The notes under the pieces: generated by a model
Databases searched by the model: none
What the model was told of the DNA's origin: nothing
Seen by the model: only the letters and a program-made list of their open reading frames with translations
Assembly (NCBI RefSeq): GCF_001424875.1
Contig: NZ_LMCT01000067.1
Coordinates: 415,267 to 479,266 of the forward strand
DNA: 64,000 bases
Source of the DNA: Kitasatospora sp. Root107
GTDB taxonomy: Bacteria; Actinomycetota; Actinomycetes; Streptomycetales; Streptomycetaceae
Direction of reading: 5' to 3'
Part shown: positions 1 to 8,018 of the stretch, one piece after another
Position numbering within the stretch: position 1 is the stretch's first letter
How the letters are laid out: each line of letters begins with the position of its first letter
Program-made: the position numbers and the translations under genes

Positions 1-889
1 CCATGCCCGCCAGGCTGCGGACGGCCGGTTCGAGCTGCTGCACCAAGTAGGCTGCCACGCCTAGCAGTTGGCCAGTGGTCAGCTGCCGGTGGTCGACCAG
101 CCACGGCGCGGCCGCGACCACCAGCAGTAGCGGCAGCCGGCCGCCGATCGCCACCGTGAGGGTACGGAGCGCGGCGGCCCGGCCGAGCGCGCGGACCGCC
201 GCGCCCTGGGCCAGTACGGCGGCACCCACCGAACGCTCCACCCGGGCCTGCGCCCCGCAGGCGGTGATGTCCCGGACCCCCGCGAAGGCCAGCCCAGCCT
301 CGGCGGCCACCCGTTCGTCGGCCAGCACCACCGCGCGCTGACGGTCCACCAGCGGGCCGAGCAGCCGGGCGAACAGCAGACCGCCGAGCAGCAGCGGCGG
401 CAGCACCAGCGGCAGGGTGACCGGGGCGAGCACGGCGAGGCCGAGTACGGCCGCCAGTACGGTGATGCCCACGCTGCGCAGCGTACGCAGCAGGGTGGCC
501 GTCAACTGCCGGGCAGACTCCACCTGTTCGGTCAGCCTGGCCACCTCGGCGGGGCCGTCGCCGGTCGGTTCGGCCCGGCCCAGGGCGCTGCGCACCACCC
601 GGCGGACCAGCGCGTCCCGCAGGGGCTCCACCACCGCCGCCACGTACGGGAAGGCGGCCCGGGCCGCGTACGCGCGGACTCCGACGGCGGCGGCGAAGGC
701 GGCCAGCCAGGCGAAGCCGACGGCGGGGCGGCCGGCCAGGAACCCCTGGTCGGTGGCGGCGGCGATCAGCAGGCCGGAGAGCAGTGAGGGCAGTGCCTCA
801 ACCGCCGACCAGACCAGCACCCGGACCAAGGCGGGCCGGGTGGTGGTGAGTTGGTCCCGCAGCAGGGTCCAGCCGGGCGAGCGGGTCAC
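1..889 (-). CDS. ABC exporter subunit (membrane domain), partial
   Basis: The gene starts at a GTG (889-887) whose first bases overlap the TGA of the upstream ABC gene in a GTGA arrangement, so the two are translationally coupled. About 296 codons are visible before the window edge. They encode alternating hydrophobic stretches and the intracellular helices typical of the type I ABC exporter membrane domain; the ATPase half would lie off the window. It is the last visible gene of the lanthipeptide operon and probably forms a heterodimer with the neighbouring exporter subunit to move the modified peptide out of the cell. The family assignment rests on the hydrophobic pattern and the paired neighbour; no nucleotide-binding motif can be seen in the visible part. 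Confidence 0.8.
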   Translation of the reverse strand, partial: MTRSPGWTLLRDQLTTTRPALVRVLVWSAVEALPSLLSGLLIAAATDQGFLAGRPAVGFAWLAAFAAAVGVRAYAARAAFPYVAAVVEPLRDALVRRVVRSALGRAEPTGDGPAEVARLTEQVESARQLTATLLRTLRSVGITVLAAVLGLAVLAPVTLPLVLPPLLLGGLLFARLLGPLVDRQRAVVLADERVAAEAGLAFAGVRDITACGAQARVERSVGAAVLAQGAAVRALGRAAALRTLTVAIGGRLPLLLVVAAAPWLVDHRQLTTGQLLGVAAYLVQQLEPAVRSLAGM

Positions 890-2505
890 GAGGCGCTCCT
901 CGGGGCGGGGACGACGGCGGGGGCGGCTGCCAGGGCAGGCCCTAGGGCGGCGCGGTACTCCGGGTCCTTGACCAGGGTGGTGTGCGGGGCCAGCGCGCGC
1001 AGCCGGCCGCCGTCCAGCCAGGCGACCAGGTCGGCGCGGGCGGCGGCGCCCGGGCGGTGGGCGACCACCAGCCTGGTCCGGCCTGCGGTGGCGAGGGCCA
1101 GGGCCTCGGTCACCTGGTGTTCGGTGGCCAGGTCCAGGCTGGAGGTGGCGTCGTCCAGGATCATCACCCGGGGCCGCTGGGCGAGCAGTCTGGCCAGCCC
1201 AAGCCGCTGCAACTCGCCGCCGGACAGCCGGAGTTCGGTGGTCGGAGTGTCATCGCCGAGCGGCATTCTGGCCAGGAAGCCGTCGGCCCGGGCCGCCCGG
1301 GTCTCCGTGGCGGCCGCACCCTCCAGTGCCTCGCCCACGGTGGCGCCGACCAGCACCGGGCGCTCGAAGGCGTACCCGACGGCCAGTCGCCGCTGCCCGG
1401 GCGTGAGTTCGGTGAGCGGGACGCCGTCGACCAGCACCAGTCCGCTGTCGGGAGCGCGGAGCCCGCCCGCGACGGCGGCGAGCAGTGACTTGCCGGAGCC
1501 CGACCGGCCGACCAGTGCGACCGTCCGGCCGCCCGGGACGGTGAGGTCGAGCGGGCCGAGCAGGCCCTCGACACTCACCCCGATCAGGGTCAACTCGCCT
1601 GGCCCGGCCGGGAGATCACGCCCGCCCGGCGGTGGCGCTGGAAGTGCGAGCAGCTCGGCCACCCGATCCCGCCCGGCCCGGGCGTGCGCCACCCCGGCCA
1701 GTGCCTCGACCTGCTCGAAGAAGCCCAGACCGAGCGCGGCCCAGCCGGCTGCGGCGGCCAGTTCGCCGGGGCGCAGCGTGCCGTTCGAGAGTTGCAGGCC
1801 CGCGGTGCTCAGCACGCTCAGCTCGACCAGCGCGACCAGCAGGGTGGCCTGCCAGACCGTCCGGCGCTGGGTCTGCCAGAGGGCGTGCCCGGCCTCGGCG
1901 AGCCGGGGGAGCGGGGCCAGCACCCGTGCGGTCTCAGCCTCCCGGGCTCCGGCGGCGTGGATGCTGCGCAGACCGGCCAGGGCGCCGGTCAGCCGGGCCG
2001 CCAGCTCGGACTGCACCTGCTGGTAGCGGGTGAACGCCTGGGCCGCGTCGCGCAGGAACAGCCGGATCAGCACCACCCCGGGCAGCACCCCGGCGAAGAA
2101 CGCGGCGGCCAGCCAGGGCGAGAGCAGCGCCAGGCCGAGCACGGCCCCCAGCGAGGTGAGCAGCGCGGTGGCGGCGGTGATTCGGGACGGCAGCGCGCCA
2201 CCTGCGTCGGCGGCCGAGCCGACCAGTCGGGCGGTCAGGTCACCGGTGGCCGGTCCACCCGGGACGGGGCCCCGGTCCAGCACCCGGCGGAGCAGGCGCA
2301 GCCGCAGGCCGACCGTGGTGTCGGCGGCCACCGCAGGACCGGCCAGCGTGGCGAAAGCCCCCGCCAGCGCGCCGACCAGCAGCACCGCGGCGAGCGGCAG
2401 AGCGGACCCGCCGTCGATCGCGACGCCCACCGCGCCGGGCAGCGCGAGGGTCGCGGCCGCCTCGACCGGTACGGCCACCGAGAGCACGATCACCCAGCCG
2501 CGCAT
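886..2505 (-). CDS. ABC exporter, fused membrane and ATPase domains
   Basis: A 539-residue half-transporter. Residues 1-290 form the membrane domain. The ATPase domain has a Walker A loop GRSGSGKS at about 333-340, the signature LSGGE at 427-431, a Walker B ending at D451, and the H-loop histidine near 483. The residue after Walker B is aspartate (LDDAT) rather than the usual catalytic glutamate (LDEAT), so this may be the degenerate site of an asymmetric pair with the next gene. It lies downstream of the precursor gene, separated from it by a strong hairpin, and overlaps the next exporter gene by 4 bp. Paired exporters of this kind accompany class III and IV lanthipeptide clusters (RamA/RamB, AmfA/AmfB type), so export of the modified peptide is the likely role. 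Confidence 0.88.
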   Translation of the reverse strand: MRGWVIVLSVAVPVEAAATLALPGAVGVAIDGGSALPLAAVLLVGALAGAFATLAGPAVAADTTVGLRLRLLRRVLDRGPVPGGPATGDLTARLVGSAADAGGALPSRITAATALLTSLGAVLGLALLSPWLAAAFFAGVLPGVVLIRLFLRDAAQAFTRYQQVQSELAARLTGALAGLRSIHAAGAREAETARVLAPLPRLAEAGHALWQTQRRTVWQATLLVALVELSVLSTAGLQLSNGTLRPGELAAAAGWAALGLGFFEQVEALAGVAHARAGRDRVAELLALPAPPPGGRDLPAGPGELTLIGVSVEGLLGPLDLTVPGGRTVALVGRSGSGKSLLAAVAGGLRAPDSGLVLVDGVPLTELTPGQRRLAVGYAFERPVLVGATVGEALEGAAATETRAARADGFLARMPLGDDTPTTELRLSGGELQRLGLARLLAQRPRVMILDDATSSLDLATEHQVTEALALATAGRTRLVVAHRPGAAARADLVAWLDGGRLRALAPHTTLVKDPEYRAALGPALAAAPAVVPAPRSAS

Positions 2506-2580
2506 GGCACTGCCACCTCCTGAAGGACGACGTGCGGGGACGTGTGTGGGGATTTCTGTGGGGGGACGTACGGCCGGAGC

Positions 2581-2613
2581 CGTGCCCGCTCCCCCCGGGA
2601 GGGAGCGGGCACG
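2581..2613 (-). terminator. Hairpin between lanA and the exporter genes
   Basis: Perfect 13-bp inverted repeat (2581-2593 with 2601-2613) around a 7-nt loop, lying 23 bp after the precursor stop. There is no clear T-run, and genes on the same strand continue. It is best read as a partial terminator or mRNA-stabilising hairpin that gives the precursor gene more transcript than the exporters, as is common in lanthipeptide operons. Confidence 0.7.
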
Positions 2614-2636
2614 GCCCCGTGCGAACTGCCGACCTA

Positions 2637-2771
2637 CTAGCTGATGGTGAAGATCAGGCAGGTCAGGATCAGACAGGTGAACTGGCAGCCGCCGCCGTGT
2701 CCGCCCAGCTCGACGGCCTCGGTCTCCGGCAGGTCCTGCAGAGCGGCCAGGTCGGTCTCGAAGTTCTCCAT
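2637..2771 (-). CDS. lanA: Class IV lanthipeptide precursor peptide
   Basis: A 44-residue ORF, not in a standard ORF list because of its size. ATG at 2771-2769 is preceded by GGGGAGGACCC (ribosome site); TAG stop at 2637-2639. The leader starts MENFETDLAALQDLPETEA, with an LxxLQ-like helix and an LPETE segment as in venezuelin-type class IV leaders. After a GGHGGG stretch the core is C-Q-F-T-C-L-I-L-T-C, then L-I-F-T-I-S. It has three cysteines (29, 33, 38), three threonines (32, 37, 42) and Ser44, all suitable for lanthionine or methyllanthionine formation. Threonines sit directly before cysteines, and the segment TCLI(L/F)T is nearly repeated. The peptide lies between the protease and exporter genes of the same operon. 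The cleavage site is not known; the Gly-rich stretch is a guess. Confidence 0.88.
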   Translation of the reverse strand: MENFETDLAALQDLPETEAVELGGHGGGCQFTCLILTCLIFTIS

Positions 2772-2794
2772 GGTGGGTCCTCCCCTTGATGGTC

Positions 2795-2819
2795 CGTCAC
2801 CCGCACAGTGCGGGTGACG
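2795..2819 (-). terminator. Hairpin 1 upstream of lanA
   Basis: Perfect 11-bp inverted repeat (2795-2805 with 2809-2819) with a 3-nt loop, 23 bp upstream of the precursor start codon on the same strand. With the adjacent second hairpin it could act as a terminator or attenuator for the protease transcript, or as a 5' stabiliser of a processed lanA message. Confidence 0.65.
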
Positions 2820-2823
2820 TCGC

Positions 2824-2845
2824 CCCTGGCCCGGTCGGGCCAGGG
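2824..2845 (-). terminator. Hairpin 2 upstream of lanA
   Basis: Perfect 10-bp inverted repeat (2824-2833 with 2836-2845) with a 2-nt loop, directly beside the first hairpin and 26 bp beyond the protease stop codon. Both stems are all or mostly G-C. A separate promoter for lanA between the hairpins and the start codon cannot be excluded, but no convincing -35/-10 pair fits in that space. Confidence 0.6.
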
Positions 2846-2871
2846 AAGTCTGTGGGTGCCGCGGTGCGGCA

Positions 2872-4836
2872 CTAGGTGGGCCGGCCGGTGCGCAGGAAGG
2901 CGGCCAGCAGCTCGTGCAGCACGGCCGCGCCCTCCTCGGCGAGCACCTCGTGCCCGGCCCCGGCGGCCTCGACGTAGCGGAAGTCCGACCCCTCCGCCCG
3001 CCCCAGCCGCAGCAACTCGTGTCGCAGCGCCCGGGACTGACTGACCGGAACCACCTCGTCCCGGTCGCCGTGCACGATCAGCAGCGGCGCGCCGATCCGG
3101 TGCGCCAGCTGGAGCACGTCCCGGGGGCCGCGCTGGTCGTCGATCGGATCGCCGCCGCCCAGCCGGGTGGTGAGCGCCCGGACCGGGGCGGCCGCCTCGG
3201 CCAGCAGCCGGGCACCGGACAGGAACGGGGCCACCACCGCACACCGGGTGACCTGCCCGGACGGCGCATGGGCGGCGGCCAGCAGAGCCAGGAAGGCGCC
3301 GTAGCTGACCCCGAACAGCGCGGGCGGTTCCAGCCCGAGCGCCGCCCGCTGGCCCGCCACGCCCTCCAGCAGGTGCAGCACGTCGGCCAGATCGGGACCG
3401 CCCCAGGCACCCCGGACGGCCATCGCGTGCTCCGTCCCGTAGCCGGTGGAGCCGCGCTGATTGGGCGCCAGCACCGCCAGGCCCTCGGCCGCCATCCGCT
3501 GCAGCGCCGGGTCGAACTCCAGCCGCCAGGCGTCGGCGGGGCCGCCGTGCAGCGCCAGCACCAGGTGTGGAGCGCTCAGCCAGGCGTCGCCGCCGTAGAC
3601 CACCGCCTCGATCGGCCCGGCGGGACCGGCCAGTTCGAGACTCTGGGCCGAGTGCCAGGGGCCGCCGTCACCGGGGCCTGTGCTGCCGTCCAGCCGCCAG
3701 CCGGCCGGGCCGCCGGTGGCCCAACTGGGCTGCGCAGGACGGTCGCTGCCACTGCCCAGCGGGGCCAGCCGCAGCGGCAGTGGTACGGCCGCCGCGTGGG
3801 CCGGCTGCCCGCGTTCCACCAGGACGTCCACGTCGATGGTGGCCAGCGCGGCGGGGTGGTCGGGAGCGGAGTACGGCATCCGCAGGCCCGCCGCCGACCA
3901 GTGGCCGACCGCGCCGAGTCGCCCGGGCGGTACGGGAAGCGGGGTGAGCCGGCTGAGCTCCGGGTGCCAGAGGGTGAGGGCGGAGGCGGCGCCGTGGTCG
4001 ACCTGCAGGACCACCCGCCGGCCGTCAGGCCCGGAGTGCCGGTCGAGCGCGATCGGCCGCAGGAAGACGCCGGGTACGTGCAGGCACTCGGGGAACCGCA
4101 GCGGCTCCCGCCCGCCGAGCAGACCCCAGCCGAGCCGGTCGGTGCCGGTGGCATCGCTGCGCACCATCGCGAACCGGGTGTCCGGGTCGTACAGCGCGAG
4201 CCGGTCGCTGCTCTGCTCGCCGATCTCCAACAGCGGCGTGACCTGGCCGAGTTCGAGATCGAGGACCACCGTACGGACCTTGCCCTTGTGCACCCGGTCG
4301 AGGGCCAGCAGCCGGCCGGTGTGGTCCAGCCAGACCCCGCCACCGTGCAGGCCGGGCAGCTCGGCGACCTCTATCGGCGCCGTGCCGTCGGCCGGGACCA
4401 GCCAGACCGTGGTCACCGGCTGGGTATCGGTGCCGAGCGCGACCGCGACCGGGGCACCGGCCGGCCGGTGGCCGCCGGGCATCGCCAGCAGTCGCAGGCC
4501 GGGGCGCCGGAGGGTGGCCAACTCCTGTTCGAAGGTGGGGTGTTCGGCGGTCGGCGCGGAGAGCACCAGCAGGGTGTGCCGGTCGCCGTCGTGCCGGCAG
4601 ACCAGCACCTGGCCGTTCGGCAGGCTGATCAGCTGTGAGTGCAGGCTCTCCGAGCGGTTCCCCGGCAGCGGGAGCGCGGTCGGCACGGCCGGGCCCTCGG
4701 CGGGCAGGCGCCAACTCTCCGCGTACCAGCCGCCGTCCGCTCCGGCGGCCAGGCAGGCCGCGTGCGAGCCGTCGAGGGCGAAGGTGAAGCTCAGACGGCG
4801 CAGCGCCTGGGCGGTGGTGCGGGTGGCGGTGTTCAT
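2872..4836 (-). CDS. Prolyl-oligopeptidase-like serine peptidase (S9)
   Basis: 654 residues with the S9 architecture: an N-terminal beta-propeller-like half followed by an alpha/beta-hydrolase half. The nucleophile sits in GVSYGAF (Ser about 511), the acid in HGDRDE (Asp about 591) and the histidine in GAGHEVL (His about 629), so the catalytic triad is complete. There is no signal peptide, so it should act in the cytoplasm. It lies 54 bp downstream of the lanthipeptide synthetase and just upstream of the precursor gene. POP-type proteases remove leaders of some class III lanthipeptides (FlaP, AplP) by cutting after proline, and the precursor leader here has one proline (LPETE). Leader removal is therefore the likely role, by inference from context. 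Confidence 0.85.
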   Translation of the reverse strand: MNTATRTTAQALRRLSFTFALDGSHAACLAAGADGGWYAESWRLPAEGPAVPTALPLPGNRSESLHSQLISLPNGQVLVCRHDGDRHTLLVLSAPTAEHPTFEQELATLRRPGLRLLAMPGGHRPAGAPVAVALGTDTQPVTTVWLVPADGTAPIEVAELPGLHGGGVWLDHTGRLLALDRVHKGKVRTVVLDLELGQVTPLLEIGEQSSDRLALYDPDTRFAMVRSDATGTDRLGWGLLGGREPLRFPECLHVPGVFLRPIALDRHSGPDGRRVVLQVDHGAASALTLWHPELSRLTPLPVPPGRLGAVGHWSAAGLRMPYSAPDHPAALATIDVDVLVERGQPAHAAAVPLPLRLAPLGSGSDRPAQPSWATGGPAGWRLDGSTGPGDGGPWHSAQSLELAGPAGPIEAVVYGGDAWLSAPHLVLALHGGPADAWRLEFDPALQRMAAEGLAVLAPNQRGSTGYGTEHAMAVRGAWGGPDLADVLHLLEGVAGQRAALGLEPPALFGVSYGAFLALLAAAHAPSGQVTRCAVVAPFLSGARLLAEAAAPVRALTTRLGGGDPIDDQRGPRDVLQLAHRIGAPLLIVHGDRDEVVPVSQSRALRHELLRLGRAEGSDFRYVEAAGAGHEVLAEEGAAVLHELLAAFLRTGRPT

Positions 4837-4890
4837 CCGGGCTCACCTCCTCGGGTCGTGGGCGGATCAGTCGAATCGGGGCGTGGTCGG

Positions 4891-7617
4891 TCAGTGCTCG
4901 GCGGCGAGCGGCAGCGGGTCGAGCCAGAGCCGGTGGCCGCCGTACTGCAGGCGGAGCAGGAAGGCGAGCGGGCCCGAAGTGCCCGTCCCGTACGCGGGGG
5001 TGGAGCTCAGCCCGGTCTCGTCGGGCAGCACCAGCCGCCCGTCCTGCCGCACCGCGCGGGCCGCGATCAGAGCGGCCAACTCCTCGGCCCCGGTACGGAA
5101 GCGCTGCTCGCCGGTGGCCTCGGCCAGATCGAGCAGGTACTCCCCGTTCCCGGCCAGGCCGTGACAGGCACTCACCCCGCTGTGCCAGCGGGCGTCCAGC
5201 ACCGCCTGCCCGGCGGCCAGCGCCAGCCGGTACGCGGTCTCGTCCCCGGTGGCCCGCCAGTACCGGACCAGGAAGCTGCCCACCCCGGAGGACCCGCTGC
5301 ACCAGTGCGCCAGCCGTACGTGTGGTGGATCGCCCGCGCTCTGCGGCCACCAGGCGGCGGCGCCGTCCTGACGGACCGTCGCGGCCAGCGTCCGGACCGC
5401 CTCCGCCGCGCCGTCGAGGGCCTGCTGATCCTCGGCCGCCTCGGCGGTGGCCAGCAGGAAGGCCCCCACCCCGGCCACCCCGTGGGCGTAGCCGAGTTGG
5501 CCCGCTCCGGCGAAGACCGAGTCGAAGCCCTTCGGCACCGGCCAGGTCAGCCCGTACGGCTCCCGCTCGGCCGACGCCAGCAGGGTGGCTGCGCAGTCGG
5601 CCGCCCGGTCCAGGTAAGTGTCGTCGCCGGTCGCGCGGCGCAGCCGCAGTTGCAGGAAGCCGGCTCCCGCCGCACCGTGGCAGACATCGGGATTGGGCCA
5701 GCGGATCGGCACCTCGCGGGCCAACCTGACGGCCCGTTCAGCCAGTGCGCCATCGCCCAGCGCCTCGGCGGCGTCGAGCAACGCCCAGGCGGTACCGGAC
5801 CGCCCGAAGTGCAGCCCCGGCAACACGGTCGGCTCGGCCGCCACCCGCCGCTCGATCCAGCCGGCCGCCAACGCCGCCGTCTCACCCGCAGGCAGCCCGA
5901 CCGCCGTGGCCCGAGCCAGGAACGCCAGCACCCCGGCGGCCCCGTGCTGCACATTGCACGGATCGGTCAACTGCCCCCCGGGCACCGTCGGCCACAACCG
6001 ATCGGCCCGCTCCGGTGTCGCTGTGGCGATCAACTCCGCCAAGCCATCTGCCACCAGGGGCTCAGAGCCTGGCAAGCCAGGCACCACCAGGGGCTCGGGG
6101 AACTGCGACGCCGACCTCAGGAGCGTTGCACCAACAGAACTGGTCAGGAACGGCTCCGTAGAGGGTAGTTGCCTACGCGCCGGATCCGCCGAACGAAGCC
6201 CGAGGATCACCGCCCCCAACCGCCGAGCCGTCTCCCCCTCCCGCCCCGCAGCCGCCAGCCACCCCTCCAACGACCCTTCCCCCGGCAGCAGCAACGGATC
6301 GTGCCCCGTAGCCAACAGGAAGAACAGCCCACCCAACGCATACAGATCAGCACCGAACCCGGCCTGACACACCGCCACTTCCTGCTCCGGCGCCCGATAC
6401 CCCGGCGTCCCGGCCGTCCCCACCGTCGCGCCCGCCGCCGCAGCCAGCTCCAGATCGACCAGCCGCAACGACCCGTCCGGCCGCACCATCACATTCCCCG
6501 GCGACAGATCCCGCAGCACCAACCCCCGCGCATGCACCTGCGCCACCAGCGAGACCAGCCCGAGCGCGACCCCCCGCGCCTCGTCCCACGGCACGTCCGG
6601 ACTCCCGTCCCGCCGTAGTTGCCCCGCCACCCAGGCCCCGAGCGCCACCCCGGGCACCCGCTCCTGGACCAGGTAGACCGCGTCCCCCTGCTCGATCAGG
6701 TCGATCACCGCCGGCGCCAGCTCCGCCCCGGCCAGCAGGCCGAGCAGCTCGGCCTCGTGCCGCAGCGCCGCCCGGGCGTCCGTACCGGACCGGTCCACCT
6801 CGATGTGGGCCCGGGCCTGTTTCACCACCACGTCGCTACCGCCCTCGGTGTCCCGCCCGAGGAAGACCCCGCCCTTGGTGCCGTGCCGGATCGCCGCCGT
6901 CAGCGCGTACCTGCCCCCCAGCAGTACGCCACCAGCACGTCGTTCACCGGCAGGTGTTGTCGACCCCCTCCCCTCGACGGGGTCGACCAGCCAAGGCGGA
7001 CATCGGTAGCTCGCGGCCCGGACGTCCTCGACCCGGGTGCCGTCCGGCGCGTGCAGCATCGAGCGGTAGGCCCCGTCGTTGCCCAGCTCGGCGCGGCGGG
7101 TGAAGACCCCGTACCGGTAGTGCACCCGGCTGCCGGGGGCGTACGGACGGTCGGAGAGCACCGACGGGCCGGGGAATTCTGCGGTGGCCAGGTGTAATTC
7201 GGCGGCCAGCCGACGGAACTGCTCGTCGTCCGCCGGATAGACCGTGATGAATTTCCCGGCCGAGCCGCGCTCGCTGTTCCGGGAATTGACCTGGTGGAGC
7301 TTTTCCAGGTCGCCGGCGAACTTGAACACACAGGCGTCCCCGGCGATCACCCCGGCCACTGCGGCGAGCACCGCCGAGGCCGCTTCGCCCGCCGCGCTGA
7401 TGTGCAGCTTCCACCCCTGCTCGGGAGTGGTGACCCCGGTCGGCCGGGCCGTGCACCAGAGCGCCTCGGCGGTGAACTCCCAGTCGCCGCCGCCTCCCCG
7501 GCGCCCGGTGCCGGCCATGGCCGCCCGGGCCACCTCCGTCAGCGAGCCGTCGACAGCCGGCCCGACGTCGACCGACGTCGTCCCCCCGGCCGTGCGCAGT
7601 GGTGTGCCCGCCCCCAT
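4891..7617 (-). CDS. lanL: Class IV lanthipeptide synthetase (LanL type)
   Basis: About 908 residues from the ATG at 7617; an in-frame ATG at 7647 lacks a ribosome site, while 7617 has GGAG and AAGGGG upstream. Three domains are seen. Residues about 80-215 are the phospho-Ser/Thr lyase domain. Residues about 230-490 are a Ser/Thr kinase: lysine in VVVK, catalytic loop LRDLSPGN (Asp about 370) and DLE in place of DFG. Residues about 550-908 are a LanC cyclase. The cyclase has HWCSGSSG (Cys about 773) and SACHGLAG (Cys-His about 818-819), the three zinc ligands of LanC. Class III enzymes (RamC, LabKC) lack these, so this is class IV, like VenL. It phosphorylates and eliminates Ser/Thr in the precursor and then closes thioether rings. 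Confidence 0.93.
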   Translation of the reverse strand: MGAGTPLRTAGGTTSVDVGPAVDGSLTEVARAAMAGTGRRGGGGDWEFTAEALWCTARPTGVTTPEQGWKLHISAAGEAASAVLAAVAGVIAGDACVFKFAGDLEKLHQVNSRNSERGSAGKFITVYPADDEQFRRLAAELHLATAEFPGPSVLSDRPYAPGSRVHYRYGVFTRRAELGNDGAYRSMLHAPDGTRVEDVRAASYRCPPWLVDPVEGRGSTTPAGERRAGGVLLGGRYALTAAIRHGTKGGVFLGRDTEGGSDVVVKQARAHIEVDRSGTDARAALRHEAELLGLLAGAELAPAVIDLIEQGDAVYLVQERVPGVALGAWVAGQLRRDGSPDVPWDEARGVALGLVSLVAQVHARGLVLRDLSPGNVMVRPDGSLRLVDLELAAAAGATVGTAGTPGYRAPEQEVAVCQAGFGADLYALGGLFFLLATGHDPLLLPGEGSLEGWLAAAGREGETARRLGAVILGLRSADPARRQLPSTEPFLTSSVGATLLRSASQFPEPLVVPGLPGSEPLVADGLAELIATATPERADRLWPTVPGGQLTDPCNVQHGAAGVLAFLARATAVGLPAGETAALAAGWIERRVAAEPTVLPGLHFGRSGTAWALLDAAEALGDGALAERAVRLAREVPIRWPNPDVCHGAAGAGFLQLRLRRATGDDTYLDRAADCAATLLASAEREPYGLTWPVPKGFDSVFAGAGQLGYAHGVAGVGAFLLATAEAAEDQQALDGAAEAVRTLAATVRQDGAAAWWPQSAGDPPHVRLAHWCSGSSGVGSFLVRYWRATGDETAYRLALAAGQAVLDARWHSGVSACHGLAGNGEYLLDLAEATGEQRFRTGAEELAALIAARAVRQDGRLVLPDETGLSSTPAYGTGTSGPLAFLLRLQYGGHRLWLDPLPLAAEH

Positions 7618-8018
7618 CTGCTCCACACCCCTTCTCTCTCGCGGCATCGGTTTTCACGGACGTCCGGAAATTCACCCCGACCGCACCGCCGGTGCAATTC
7701 GACGGTGCGCCCACAAGTCCCCGGTCGGGGTAACTCCCGTTCGCAACACCGAAGTTACTTTCGGTGGCCGACCGACTCAACGTGGAACGGGTCACTTCAC
7801 TCGTAAGGGTGATCTCGAATCGTTTTCGAATGCGTGCGACCGGGGCGATGTGACCAGTACCCGCCCGCCGAGGGCGGCTCGTTCCGCTCCCGTTCACCTC
7901 GCACTGCCCCCGCACGCCGGTTGACGGGCAGCAGTACGGTCGGCCCGGCCCCGCTCCCACGGCTTCCCCCGCAGCGCCCGGGGCCGGGGGAGCCGCCCGC
8001 GCGCGGTAGTCTCGACAG
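7618..8018. other. Intergenic region between lanL and the Nif3-like gene
   Basis: No supported gene. The synthetase is transcribed leftwards and the Nif3-like gene rightwards, so both promoters should lie here. The sequence is less GC-rich around 7670-7850. A weak inverted repeat (TCGAA 7815-7819, TTCGA 7825-7829) might bind a regulator. I could not assign a confident -35/-10 pair, and no pathway-specific regulator gene is visible in the cluster. Confidence 0.5.
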
